64,000 nt of DNA from Datnioides undecimradiatus (Eukaryota; Chordata; Actinopteri; Lobotiformes; Datnioididae), in assembly GCA_008933995.1 (NCBI GenBank), contig WARS01000014.1, positions 7,611,192-7,675,191 on the forward strand, given 5' to 3'. Positions 45,294 through 57,882 of this stretch are shown piece after piece. Within the stretch, counting starts at the first letter, position 1; every line of letters begins with the position of its first letter. A model generated the notes under the pieces. That model worked only from the letters and a program-made list of their open reading frames with translations. It was not told the DNA's origin and did not search any database. The position numbers and the translations under genes are program-made.

Positions 45294-46810
45294 AAGGAAA
45301 CACTGCCAGCACAAACCCTTAACCAGAATTTTCTCAACCTTAGCTCGTCTCCTGTGGTTTGACCACGGAGAACAGAGGAAAGGAAACAAGGAGGTGAAAG
45401 GAAAGGAGGAAAAGAGGAGAGGTTACCGGCAGAATCCCTCAGCAGAAATCCTCTGCCGACAAATACTCTACTACTACTACTATTTTAATGATTAGATTGG
45501 TAGAAAGTGAACTATGAACTCTGTTGATCAGTAGAACAAATAGCAGTACTGATGCTAACAGTTACTTTATTTTTTAACTATGGGGAGGTTAAAACTATCA
45601 ATATGTGATATAAGTGATGCATTTTTCAAAACAGTCTTGTCGAAATCTCAAGCGGGGAGCTGTTTTACACATGCCAATGCTTGCATATCTGTCCGCTTTA
45701 ATACGAAAGCTCAACTAGAAACAGCAAATCTTTATACCCTCCATGACAAAACACAGTTGGCCTCCTCTGATGAGAAGAATATCAAGTCCTAGTAAAATAA
45801 CATATTCTGAAATGGGCAATGCTGTTTCCCATTAGACAGGGTCAATATAAGCAAATCTAAATCTGAATAAATCCAGTAGTGGTAAACGGTGTTCACATGG
45901 AGCTAAGTCCTGGCCAGTAGCTGTGTTTATTTGAACCCCCCCCCGCAACATTTTCATATATAAATTCATATTCTGAGATTTTACTCTTTTCAGTTGCTGC
46001 TTTCAGATTCAGATCTGTTTTTTTCTGCCTCAGGATTCATTTTTTCCAGACTTAACTCTTAATCTGGCCTCAGGGGTGAGGCTTCAACTGAGAGTCATAT
46101 AGAAGGCATGAGGGTAATGGTAATTACCTGAGTCATATTCAGAAATATAGGCTTCATGGTCATTGGCCTGCTGCCATGGTGATTGCCAGAGGATAGCCTA
46201 CATATATAAAATGAATGCATAACTATTGGATATGTGTCGAAACAGAAGTAATATTCAGCTCAAGTACATCAACATGAGCTGCCCTCATGACGTGTTGCAT
46301 GGCTAAATGACCGAGGGGCTCTCGGGTCACGCAAATATATCCACTAAACAAATCAATTGAATGATGGGAGATGATGGTGATAAGAGCCTGAGATGAAAGG
46401 AACCAGCCAGCTTGTTAATAGCTGCAATTTTCTAGTCGGCGCATTTGAATGAGGACACTGGGACGGAGCCCAGTGACTCCTCTAGCTGCTGGTAATTGCC
46501 GATACTGAGAATAAAGACATTTCCCCGGTTTTTCAGCTTAGCTTGAATACTCAATCATCAGCGCAACCCTCACTTATAACCTTTATACCTATATATGTAC
46601 ATTATGTAAGTCCGTGCTCTCTTCTACAGAGAAGGACTCGCTGATTTGTTTGCATCTTTGGCGCCAAGCAGCCATTGCTGTTGGCTTTCTGCACTGCACA
46701 GCGCACGGATTACTTGTCAGTCAACGCACTCGTCCTCCGTATATTCATGATCTTTGATTGTTTATGCTGTCTTCAGCAGCAGAGATATCGAACCACCGGA
46801 GCTCAATATT
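44850..46810. other. Non-coding stretch, no gene seen
   Basis: Contains an AG microsatellite (45,263-45,284) and a short ACT run (about 45,464-45,482). No supported gene. Confidence 0.5.
45263..45284. repeat. (AG)n microsatellite
   Basis: About 22 bp of AG repeat within a longer purine-rich tract. Confidence 0.85.
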
Positions 46811-46813
46811 TCA

Positions 46814-46856
46814 GAGCTTCACTCCAACCGGTTGGACCCCGGTTGGAGTGAAGCTC
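46814..46856. repeat. 18-bp perfect inverted repeat (hairpin)
   Basis: GAGCTTCACTCCAACCGG (46,814-46,831) is followed after 7 bases by its exact reverse complement (46,839-46,856). It abuts an AC microsatellite. A strong cruciform or RNA hairpin is possible. Confidence 0.9.
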
Positions 46857-46895
46857 CACACACACACACACACAGACACACACACACACACACAC
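46857..46895. repeat. (CA)n microsatellite
   Basis: 39 bp of CA repeat with one G interruption, directly joined to the preceding hairpin. Confidence 0.95.
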
Positions 46896-48710
46896 GAGCT
46901 GCGTTTTCTCCCTTCAATAAAATGACCATGAGTTCAGGCGCCTGCTGTGATCTTCCTCATCCACCAGCAGACCTTCATCATCGTAATCATCATCGTGGTG
47001 TTGAGACCCAACTGCAGCGGCGCGGATGATTCATTAAAATTTAAGCGCGCACCGTGCCGACCATCTGTAAATATCATATTCCTCGATTTGGTTGTTATGA
47101 TGGTGGTTTTGTTTTCCCAGAGCATGGAGCAGATTATTTTTTGGACACCATCATACTGGGCTGTTTACTTTTCATTCACTTTTCATTTAATTGATAGCAC
47201 AATTCACTCATAATCAGCTCTAAATTAAAAAGATGGTTAATTTCTAATATGGTACAAGGTTAAAATGATCTTAATTCGCAGGGGTTGGCTAAAACTATAA
47301 TATGAAGTTATAGAAAATAGCCAAACATCATTATACAAGCTAAATGCTGCTAAACTGTCTGTGCTGCCCAACGCAGGCATGTCAGACAGCCTCAATTCAT
47401 GTAGAACTCCAGGATTATTGGTTATTTTCCAGGGTTGGTCACTTGCACACACACACACAAACACACACACACGCACATATCTATTGATATATTGACATGT
47501 GCAGAAACTGTCTCATGCATTATGTTTGACGCTTTCCCATTTACCACGTTTGTTTTCATCTGCTGCAACCTGATTTGCCCATGAGGATCATTAGTTTAAT
47601 CTAATCTGATCCTGAAAAGCGCCGCTATCAATCGTACTGAAGTCGCTGCGCACTCCCAGCACATTCAATCTGCTAATTGTGCAAAGATGTGAGGACACTT
47701 TTTGGGGGTTTTTCCTCCTCTGTCGTGGCACAAGCATATTAGGTGTTTCCAGCGTGTCATATTGGGGGCAAACCATTAGCCGTGCAGCCATGAAAGATTA
47801 ACCCAATTATTCTTAATCAGCAATGAACAGGCTTCTAACAGCCTGATCGCAGTTGTACACAGCCAGCCAGCTAATATGCTAAGTAGCTGATAACCAGCTA
47901 TCTGGCAAACTCTATATTTCCCACAGGCGATGATGAGTTAATTGGGGAGTTTTCTCTTAAATTCACGTTTCCACGGAAAAAGAAAGAAAGAAATGGATGC
48001 AGAACTCTCGCTGCAGCGTTCATATCAGCTGGTAAACTCCTTCAGCTTAGCACATGCACAGAGAGCAAACCCGACGGAGGCAACAAAGATGTTCCTCCGC
48101 CGCTGAGGCTTCTCGGTAAATCCTCCTTTTTTTCTTGTCTGAAAGTGCATTACGGGTCAGTGTACAAAGCTTTTGCATGTAAGGTAATCCTGTCAAAATG
48201 TCTCTGCTAGTGCTGACTTCCTAGTGGAGGCCTGACAACACGGGGAAGAGGAGGATGTAATCTACTCTGCATAGAGAGTTAAGGCCCCATTCAGTATGAA
48301 GTGATCCACTCCGAATGCACACGATACTGACGGCTGACTAAGTGGAAATATTATAATCTCATAACTCCTGCTGCTTTAGTTTGTATGTGTTATTTCTTGT
48401 GCTGGGAATCTTCCGTGACCCCCGGCGCGACCATTGTTCAATCCACTTAATGTGGTCAGGATGTGTGTCCAAAACTGCTGACATATTAATGGTGCTGGCA
48501 CAGCAAGTTGAACCTATCATTAAGTTGTACTGTTTGTAGGTTAAAGGAACCATGTGTCTTCCTGGACGTGTATCCATCAGCTGTACTTGCTGCATATGTC
48601 AGTACATTTCTAGATAATCTAATACAATCTCATCTAAGGTTATCTGAAGGTTGTGAAAAAACACATTTTAATCATGGAGATGCGATTAAATTCAGCTTAA
48701 TATTTTGTCA
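46896..48710. other. Non-coding stretch, possible conserved element
   Basis: No gene. AC runs lie near 47,447-47,473. 47,560-47,830 is repeat-poor and may be conserved non-coding DNA. Confidence 0.4.
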
Positions 48711-48711
48711 T

Positions 48712-49165
48712 TTTAACTTCTCCTTTTCCTTTGGGCTGTTCTTCAGGGGTCACCACAACGAATCATCTTCTTCCATCTCGCCCTATCCTCTGTATCCTCT
48801 TCCCTCACACCAACTACCTTCATGTCCTCCTTCACTACATCCATAAACCTCCTCTTTGGTCTTCCTCTAAGCCTCTTGCCTGGCAGCTCTAACCTCAGCA
48901 TCCTTCCACCAATATATTCACGGTCCCTCCTCTGAACATGTCCAAACCATCTCAACCTGGCCTCTCTAACTTCATCTCTGAAACATCTCACATGAGCTGT
49001 CCCTCTAATGTACTCATTCCTGATCCCATCCTGGTCACGCCCAAAGAACACCTCCACATCTTCATCTCTGCTACCTCCAGCTCTTCCTGTCTTTTCCTCA
49101 AAGCCACCATCTCTAAACCATACAACATCGCTGATCTCACCTCTGTCCTGTAACCCTGAATATAT
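48712..49165 (-). mobile_element. RTE-type LINE, 3' fragment
   Basis: The minus strand encodes the C-terminal end of a non-LTR retrotransposon ORF2. MLYGLEMVALRKRQE (after about 49,110) is followed, beyond one frame change near 49,040, by RNEYIRGTAHV, REARLRWFGHVQRRD, GRPKRRFMDVVKED and a terminal RCGDP. The wording matches a fish RTE-like family. The R-L-R-W-x-G-H-V motif is typical of RTE ORF2 tails. Reverse transcriptase and endonuclease regions are absent, as in usual 5'-truncated copies. Confidence 0.7.
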
Positions 49166-49169
49166 ATGA

Positions 49170-52100
49170 ACTATTGAAAACCCCTGGAATATGTATGAAA
49201 TGCATTGCCAGAAAGCTTCAGGATATTATTATATTCAGTGTCTATTCTGCTGAATGATTGTTTTGATTAATCTTCAAATGATGAAATTACTGAAATCTAA
49301 TCAAGCATGGCTTCCGTATTTACTGAGTTGGTGCAACACATCACTCTGCTCAACACACCACTGTTTTGTTCAAATTAACACTTTGCTGTAGAGGACACAG
49401 GTGAGGTTTCCCGATCCCCCAATCACCTTGCTGTATTCCCCTCATAACACGTTCCTGGCTGCCTAAATGTTTCTGGACTGAACTCATGCTTGTAAACTTT
49501 GGTTCCGCTTCACTTTTATAGTATTGTAAAGTGCTAAAGGCGTCAGTTAACGGGGCAAGTTTGATGGCAAGTGAGTTTCTCTCTTTTTTGCCTCTAGCAG
49601 GGAACGTACCCACACTAAAACACTAACACAGCCCATCACCGTCTCAACAGCATGTGGATTACAGTCAAGCCCTTCTGCTGGGAGCTAGTTAATGCTTGTT
49701 TTCAGCAGGGTGAATTAGATTTTATACCTGTCTCATTGTACGGGCAGCTAGCCGGCATAAAGAGTGAGAGATAGCGGAAGAGGAAGAAAGGAAGACTGAG
49801 GCAGAGAGTCTTTGAACTGTGGATGATGAGCTCTTTAAAAGACACACAAACAGACAGGGAGAGAGACAGTTTGCCAGACAGACAGACGGACAGACAGACG
49901 GAGCCACGAGGGGCAGATCGCGCTGTCTGATTGCAGCTTGCAACTAGTCACTGATAGCAATGAGAGACGATGAAAGAGTGGAGAGGAGAGAGAAAAGCCA
50001 GGGAACGATAGCGGGGATGAAACAGGGACAAATGGATGAGTCCAGACTGTAGACGGGAGGAGAGAAGACAGGGAAGGAGGGTTTGCCTGAGAGACGCTGA
50101 TGAAAAGAGACGGAGAGAGGGACAGACAGAGAGGAAGAGACAGTGGTAATTACACAGATAAATACATGGGGCCTCTCTGTCTGAGGCACATCTTCCCCAC
50201 CGTTTAGAGCTATGGCTGCTCTGTGTGTGTGTGTGTGTGTTTGCGTTATGGACACTGCAGGATGGACATGGGGCAGAGACCAAAGGGAGGATATGTTAGA
50301 CAGATTGGACGTTTAATATGGTGATTTTTTTTTTGTGAGGCTAAACAGAAGAAAACAAATTAAAAAACACATTTTTCTGTGTCATCGTGTTGTTTCACAA
50401 GCTAGTGGTGATTTTGTGATTTTAAAAATGAGCAGACTTTATGTTATTAGAGAGAAAACATCTTGCATGGCCACATACAAGTACAGCGCATCCCTTTCCA
50501 TCATTGCTTTTTAGTTGTTGTTGCTTCAGTTGTGTTTCCCTGGATGGCTACGATGGATGCTAGCTACTGCTACATGTGATTCTGCATGCTGTGTAAACTG
50601 TATTACTTGTTTGGGGTCACGGGGGAGCAGCAGGTGTTAAAGACACGTCATTGAGAAAATCTGAATTGTCGTGCGTGAGGAATAATAACAACAAATGGAA
50701 TGAAAAGTTGTCGTGTTGACATTTGAGGCGTGCTGATTGATTCGCAGTGTCAACGCTATGCGGTGCGTTAACAGTCTCAGCCTCTGAGCAGCGACTTAAA
50801 CCATTGTTTCTCCAGTCTATAGCTTGCTAACGTTAACTTTTTAAGATGCAATGAAAGACGGACTTCCTTTCATTCATCGTTCACTCCTCTGATCCTCTTC
50901 ATTCCTGATTCATCTGTAGAGAAACATTACAAAGGCAGCCTGCTGAACTTCGCTAGCTTGTGCCGCATCTACGCTCTGCACTGCAACTTCACCTCTGAAC
51001 GGATGTTTCCACATCCACACAGAAAACTTTGATACAACTTCCAACCGTGATACAACAATGTGATGAACCACGTATTAAGTCAGTCTGATGTCTGACTGTA
51101 CACAACATAGGTGCATCTGGTATTTAAACAGTTAGCACTACACCTCTGGTTGCATTTAGTGCACGTTCGCTAGCATGGCAGTTATTTGATTAATACTTAA
51201 TATAAGTTCCAAAGAGACAGAATTGTTGGATATTGATGTCTGTAATGTTCAGCTACAGTTGAGTCGTGGATGCTAACATATCTGTGTCTGTGCTTTTTGA
51301 TCTCAGTATTTCAGTGCTCCAGCTAAAGGCCACACCGTCATGATGAGCACTGTACGCGTGTTAGTGACGAGCACAGCTGCCATCTTTCTTTCTACCATGT
51401 CTTAGTTCACACTTTGACAATGGATGACTCAGTTTCGATGCCAAGGAGCTGCTGTACATCCCCGCACAGATAACAGGAGGTGCTCCTGATTGGCTGACTG
51501 TCAGAGAGCGTCCAGAGACCTTTGCAACATACTGATCCTTTCTCAGACTGTGAAAACAATAAGGTTGAATAACAGTTGTTTACATTATGCTGGCATGCAT
51601 TGCATTGTGTGAACTGATGCAGTCTATTAAACTGGCCATGATTAAGATACAACCTGCAGAAGAAAAGAGTGAGTGAGTGAGCAAAAGGTAGACACCGCAG
51701 TATATTTGACAGGATTGCCTACTTTGTGCACTGGTACTCTGCGATGAGGAAGGGCGGGAGAAGAGAGATGGCAATCACAGGAGTCATTTTGCTGATGGAA
51801 GATGGAAAGGTGGAAGCACATTTTAGATGAACCTTTCCAGGAAGCAACTTGAGAAGTTCATATAAAGGGCACAGACACCCAACATCAATGTTAAGTGAAA
51901 ATCCATTCTGTAACAAGCACAGGGAGCACATATAGATGTATAGATCAGTGTGCACACGGACAGAAACATGTTTGGCCCGACGGTGACACACAGTGAGTCT
52001 GTGAACACAAAAATGAAAAATATGACGCCCTAGACTTTCTGTACATTTTCCCACAGTAGGAGATGTGCATCATCACTTCTGTAGTAACGTCACCTCACGT

Positions 52101-53880
52101 TTGTATGCTCTTCAGTGGCTTGTATGTGTGATTTCAGAGAACTTGTTGCACTGAAACAGTTCCTTTTACTGTGACATTAACAGGTCATGCAGGAACGTTC
52201 TACGAGTCACAGACAGTTTCCAAAACAAATAACTATAGAATAGAGAAAAACTAATAATGCAAACTTCAGAATGCAATAAGTAATTTTCTGCCAGTCAATG
52301 AAAACAATAAAAGACAAAGTCTGGTGACGTAGCGTAGGGTAGTGTGGGATCGTGGGTTGTTGTCCTTTCCACCACTGCAGCTCCTTTCCAGTTTACCTGG
52401 AGCTGATTTATCCACAGAGGTCTCCAAATCAACCCACTGATTAAAACCAATAAAAACTCAGAATAAAACATTTTCATGCAAACCGTTGTGGACACAGCTT
52501 GTTTCTCTGATAACTTAAGATACATGACTAAAATCCTTGATCTGGTTAAAATATGGTTTAAAACAGTGAAAATACAAAAAAAGTGTATCATGTGGCTCAA
52601 AGCTGTATAACAAATCAGTTTATTGGCTCTAGCTCCAACACTGACACCTGCACAAAGGGGATATGATGACACACTGACGGGTGACCAAGTAAAACCGATA
52701 ACGGACTCGACTGGAGTCTTGACTTAGTTTTAAAACTAACATTAAAAACAATGTTGCACGTTGCGAGCTTAATATTCCGTTCACTGTATAACTACGTGAC
52801 GTGCATCACAGCTTACCAATATACTGAGAGAATTAAAGTTCAGTTCTGCTAACGCTGCCATGCCCGTTCCATCGGGGGGGGGGGGGGCATCGATTCTGCT
52901 AATGGAGGTCATGAACAGGTGGCATTCATCAGGCCGAGACGAGCCATTCGGGATGAGTTAGGCGAGGAGAGTGACTTGAAACACTCGGCACAAACGCAGG
53001 AGAGAGCGGAGATTTAGATGATACAACGATGTTCTTCAGAGGAGACGCATCTGTCTGAGTGAGTGACAGCTCAGAGTTTGTACAACTGATGGTGTGTTTG
53101 ATATCACAGGTGTCTTTAATCAGGTCAGGCACAGCCTTGTTTTACAGCCGCGGGTGTCATGTTGTGAGGAACATATTGAAATCAGTAACCTTTGCTAACG
53201 AGTGGCAATTATGCTTTCGAAATTGACGAACGGGTGTTAGATTATTTGGAAATCTTTATCTGACTTTACATTCATATCGTCATCATGCTAGCACATCATC
53301 ATTATGTATTTCTCTTTCTCAGTGCAGCTGCACGTTAACTGACAGCTCCTCATGCCGCTCCTGGTGTTCTCTCTCTGTTCGGGTCTGTTGGTGTTGACCA
53401 CGTCTTGGGTCTGGTCTCATTAGTCAACATATTTTCCAAAACTCTTAATCCACAAGGATCTCCCCCAGCATCCTTGCAGTTAATGGACAGGCTGTTGATA
53501 TCCTCTCCCCTGCTCTCTCCTGATGGTTCCTCCTCTCTGCTCCTCTCTGTTTGCACTTCATCTCTCTCCATTCTCAGCTTTCCCCGTGTGACTGCCTCTC
53601 TTCATTTGTGACCGCTCTCTCCTCCCTCCTTTCTCTTATCTCATCCTTTCTGCCTTTCCTTCTCTGTTTGCCATCCTTCCCCTTTTCTCTCAGTCTTTGC
53701 CTCTTCCACTTCTCCCTTTCTGTTCTTTCTCTTCTCCTCCTGGCCTCTTACCCATTTCAACCTCCACTTTGACTCTAAATAAGCTTCTTCCCTCTCCCAC
53801 CATCCATCTCTCCTTACACCCACCCTTCCTCCAGGGGCATTTGATCAAACAATACCACTCCCATCCAATAAGATGGCATC
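49170..53880. other. Non-coding stretch, no gene supported
   Basis: Purine-rich tracts lie at about 49,760-50,140, a GT run at 50,220-50,241, a 14-base G run at 52,874-52,887 and a C/T-rich tract at about 53,500-53,830. A 67-codon minus-strand frame at 52,929-53,132 looks protein-like in composition but has no recognised family. Confidence 0.45.
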
Positions 53881-53886
53881 CTGAGC

Positions 53887-53889
<3 letters not shown>

Positions 53890-53918
<29 letters not shown>
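53890..53918. repeat. (GT)n microsatellite
   Basis: 29 bp of pure GT repeat. Confidence 0.95.
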
Positions 53919-53919
<1 letters not shown>

Positions 53920-53923
<4 letters not shown>

Positions 53924-54860
53924 CCGGCACTCTGCTGAGCAGTATTAGCATCCACAGAGGCCTCCTTGGTCTGTGTGCAGCCACACTCTCTGAGAGTGAA
54001 AACGAGGGACAACTGGGTGAGACTGAGTGACGGGAGAGAGAGAACTGCAAAAAGAGAGAAAAGATGAACCAAATTGACGGAGAAAGTGTCAAATCTTCCG
54101 TCTGAATTAACGGAGAAAGCGGAGCGCCTGGCTGTGCCGCCTGGTTGCTTCAGCTCGCTCGCCTGAGCCCACTGAAATGGGGATGATCCATAGGCTTTGT
54201 TCTGTGCTGCTGTATACAAGCTCACAGGCAGGCATGCCGTTCTCCCCTCACTGCAAATACCTGTGGCTTCACTAACTGCAGTTACACGCGGCGACCACAG
54301 GAGAGCAATAGTGTCAAATCCATGAGCCCCTGAAAGCACCGGAGCTGAGGGGGGGGGGGTTACAGTGGGCTCATGTCACAGTGTGCACAAGTTAAGAAAG
54401 AGTCAATGAGAGACAAAGCAAATCTAAATATAGAACATGCACGCTCAATCAGTTGATGGCCACTAATTAGTTTTTTGAAAAGTAATTAGGCTCAAATACC
54501 AAACGGGAAAATCAGCACATGCTTCCTGATCCTTCAGCTGCTGCCCAAGTGCCCTGAAGCAAAGCACAGGTTGTCAGTTCAGTACCTGATATTAAAAACA
54601 TTCAGTTTTTACACAGATCAGACCCTCTGACATGTCTGAGCAGGGTGCACACACACACTCAGCTAAACATAATAACATTCATTAAGTCCCCATTACATTT
54701 AATTGTAATGAGCATGAGTGACAAGGGGACTAGAACTGACTCATAATGTAACGCAGCCCAGATTTAAGTTACTGATATTTCCTGACATAAAATGATTAAT
54801 TCCTATGTTTTGTATTTTTTTTTATTACAAACAACAGAAAGTTACATGGCCTTCACCTAG
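53920..54860. other. Non-coding stretch, no gene seen
   Basis: An 11-base G run lies at 54,349-54,359. Nothing else is supported. Confidence 0.5.
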
Positions 54861-54869
54861 GAAACAGTT

Positions 54870-55412
54870 TTATTTGGAAATATGCTTGTTTACTTTCTTC
54901 TCAGGTGAGCAGATTGATACAAATCTCAAGGCTTTCGAACCTAGCTTAGCATAAAGACTGGAAACAAGTGGGGGAAACAGCTAGCCTGGCTAAAAAACCC
55001 CGAAACAAAACAAAAACCAAACACACCTATCAGCAACACAAACGGGAAATGCACTTTCAAAAACCAATTTTGATCTGAGAAAACAATCGCGCTGTACAGC
55101 AACCTCTATGAAAGTCTGCCCTAACTGACATGAGGCAGCCTGGTCTATGATGTTTCACCGAAGCGCTGGATGGACATCAAGAGACAGTTCCAGTAGGTAA
55201 CACCTCATAATACCACAATCTGTCACTCTTAGATTTATGTGTGTGTTGAATGAACCATTGACACACAGCGAATTGGTGAGCTTAAGAGGTGTTGGCTGCT
55301 GTCTTTAAGCTAAGCTAGGCTAACCGCTTCTCCATCCCAGCTGAGGTTAGACGTTGATATCTAATTTTACAAAGGGTATTTGCCAAAATGGTGGAACTGT
55401 CCCTTTAAAACA
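54870..55412 (+). repeat. Teleost interspersed repeat, unclassified
   Basis: Phrases such as 'cctagcttagcataaagactggaaacaagtgggggaaacagctagcctggct' and the end 'ccaaaatggtggaactgtccctttaa' match a repeat met very often in percomorph fish DNA. No coding part is seen. Exact ends, target duplication and class are not established. Confidence 0.5.
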
Positions 55413-55419
55413 AAAACTC

Positions 55420-57520
55420 AGCAGACCACTTTCATTGGAAACAGCATCCAGGGTGAGGAGATCCCACATGTAATTAAAAAATAATTAAACCGATGATATG
55501 AACAAAACAAAACAACAGTACAGGACGTGGCACTGTAAAATCCAGAACTCACATTCAATATTTAGCATTGGTTGTTGTGCTGGCACTCATCTGTTTGCTC
55601 TACTGTACCTGTTATAATGGAGTTATCTTAAATGGCTCTGCATTGTATGAAGTGTCTCTTGCTCTCTAACAGTGTCCGTGCGGTGCCAACGCGGGCCGAT
55701 GGCTTATTTCAATCCCCCCCCCCCGGCAGTGGAAACGCTGATGAGTGTATTTTTTGTCCTGTCCTCCGCTCTGTATCTTTGGCACTCGGTCCAGATTGTA
55801 AATCAATGGGGAAACCCAGGCGGGCAAGTTTCATCTCTGCTGCCTGTTTTAGGTGATGGAGGTGAGGGAATACTATCTGTGATGTGAGCACGGAGAGAGG
55901 TGAAGGTGATGAAAACACGCCCGTACTCACACGCTCACGTATAATCTCACAGATTTGGGGGATTTTCCGCAGTAAAAGCTCACCTCGCGTGATCTCAGCG
56001 CCCCATTTGAATCACACAGCCTCGCTTTAAGGCCACATGTGGAAATGGGGATTTATGAGCATCTCCACTGGGAATAATTCCAATAATGGTCACTTCGGCA
56101 GCGGGGGAATTGTGAAATTAGCTGGGACTTTTGCCCACTAAGCCAATGATTTTCTTGGCGGGGCTGAAGGAATTTTTTTTTTTTCCCCCCCGATGATTGA
56201 TGAGGTTATTTGGTGGGATATTTTGGGCAGCGGCGCATTGTTTTCTATCAAATTCATTTGGTCTTTTTTCAGATAATTTGGCATTTAAGCTGATGCTCCT
56301 ATCCCCTCTCACTCAAAGACGGAGCCGTCTCGCGGGTCAGTGACTCGCTGAGAGACGTTTTGGCAGCAGGCTGACACATTTTGTCACAGACAGGCAGAAG
56401 GGAGATAAAAACAGCTTCTCCGCCGCCTCACCTACCTGAAATCTTCATTTATGCAGGATATTAGTGGGTAAACTGCACTCACATTTGGAGCTGGGCTTTA
56501 AATGCCTTGCTCAGAGGTAGACTGGAACTCTCAGCGTGCGGCGCTTTAGCTGTGAAGCTCATGTTGTCCCTGCGCCTGAGTTTTTAAACGAGGACGATGA
56601 ACTACAACGTTGCTGCTTTGCTGCATTTTTTCCTGACATCTCTCGGCTGCATAAATAAAGACAGACAAAGCCTCAAAAACTACTTAAAACACTCATATCA
56701 ACAACCTTGGTCTAAGGCAGTTTTGATCTCTTAAATCTGTTTGCCAGACTCTAATGCTTCTCATCTTGTTTTGCTGTTCAAGGTAGTTTTTTAAAATTTC
56801 TTTGTAAAAACTCGCTCCTGAATTGTGTTTGAGGGAGTGAAATGTAAATCAAGAGGCCTGTGAACATCATAACATCACACTAAATATACGGTTACATTTA
56901 GATAAAGAGCTTCTTTGGCGAGAAAAGTGGGAATTACTTTGTGCAGATTGTAATATTATTATATTCTAATGAGGCCTAGCATGAATGGCACATATCGCTA
57001 CTAATAGAAAAACTTCCAAATAGAGGTTTACTGTAGATCACAGTGTTGCTGCTGTTACAACTCAATGCCACCATGTTGTACCTGGGTTCTTGTAAGCGAG
57101 TAAGGTGACCTTGGGATAAAAATGTCAACCTGTTTCTGCTAAAAAACTGTCAAGCTCAACTAGTCTACAGTGCATTAAACCGAATATGAATTTGATATCA
57201 CCTTGCTGTACACATTAGGAGTCAAATCAATAAATCTGTCAACCCATATTATCTGGTATTGCCATGCATGTTCCCCTATGTGTTAGCTCACCTCACTTCC
57301 TCATTCTGTGCGGTGTATATGGTTGTGAGTGTGTGTGTGTGTGTGTGTGTGTTACATTAACCTGGTTAGTCAGTTTGGGGGCATTAAGTCCATTTTTTTC
57401 AGGTTAGAAACTTGGATCAAGTTGTCCTCATCACTGCGTCTAACCAAATATGTCATTTTTCATGACAGCAAAAGACGTATGATATCTGTCATGATACATC
57501 AGAATACCCAAATATTCATC
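55420..57520. other. Non-coding, possible conserved element
   Basis: No gene. 56,020-56,340 is repeat-poor, with words such as TGATTGATGAGG and AAATTCATTTGG, and may be conserved non-coding DNA. A GT run lies at 57,327-57,352. Confidence 0.35.
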
Positions 57521-57882
57521 CATTTCCTGTCACCACTTTATCCCTTTCCAGCTCACGGAGGTCTTGGAGTCTAACAGTTGCTGGGCAGGAGGTGCGGCAC
57601 ATCCAGGGCAGGTCAGTGGGCTGACACACATAGACAGACAAACTCATTTGTGCTCACATTCACTCATACGATCAATTAAGAGTTCCCAGCTCACCTATCA
57701 TGCATGTTTTTGGGTGGTGGGCGCAAGCCGGAGTATCCAGAGGGAACCCGCACAGACCCACAGAAAACATACAAACCTAACACAGAAAAGGACCCGGTCT
57801 GAAACTGAACCTTCTGGACCTTCTTGCTGTGAGGCGAGGTAGGTGCTAACCACCAAGACACCGTGCTGCCCCTCTTAAATAA
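57520..57882 (+). repeat. Teleost interspersed repeat, longer copy
   Basis: It begins near 'ttcatccatttcctgtcaccactttatccc' and ends near 'ctaaccaccaagacaccgtgctgcccc', with 'gagggaacccgcacagaccc' and 'acatacaaacctaacacagaaa' between. It is the same family as 28,572-28,712. The reading frames through it are shadows. Confidence 0.55.

Noticed and set aside
46754-47213. Frames spanning the hairpin and CA repeat, considered as a small gene
   Set aside because: The translations are dominated by the hairpin and the CA repeat, with no conserved motif.
48508-48846. 112-codon plus-strand frame
   Set aside because: Its second half is antisense to the LINE fragment and its first half has no features.
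53845-54339. 164-codon minus-strand frame
   Set aside because: It runs through the GT microsatellite (a His-Thr repeat in this frame) and has no recognised domain.
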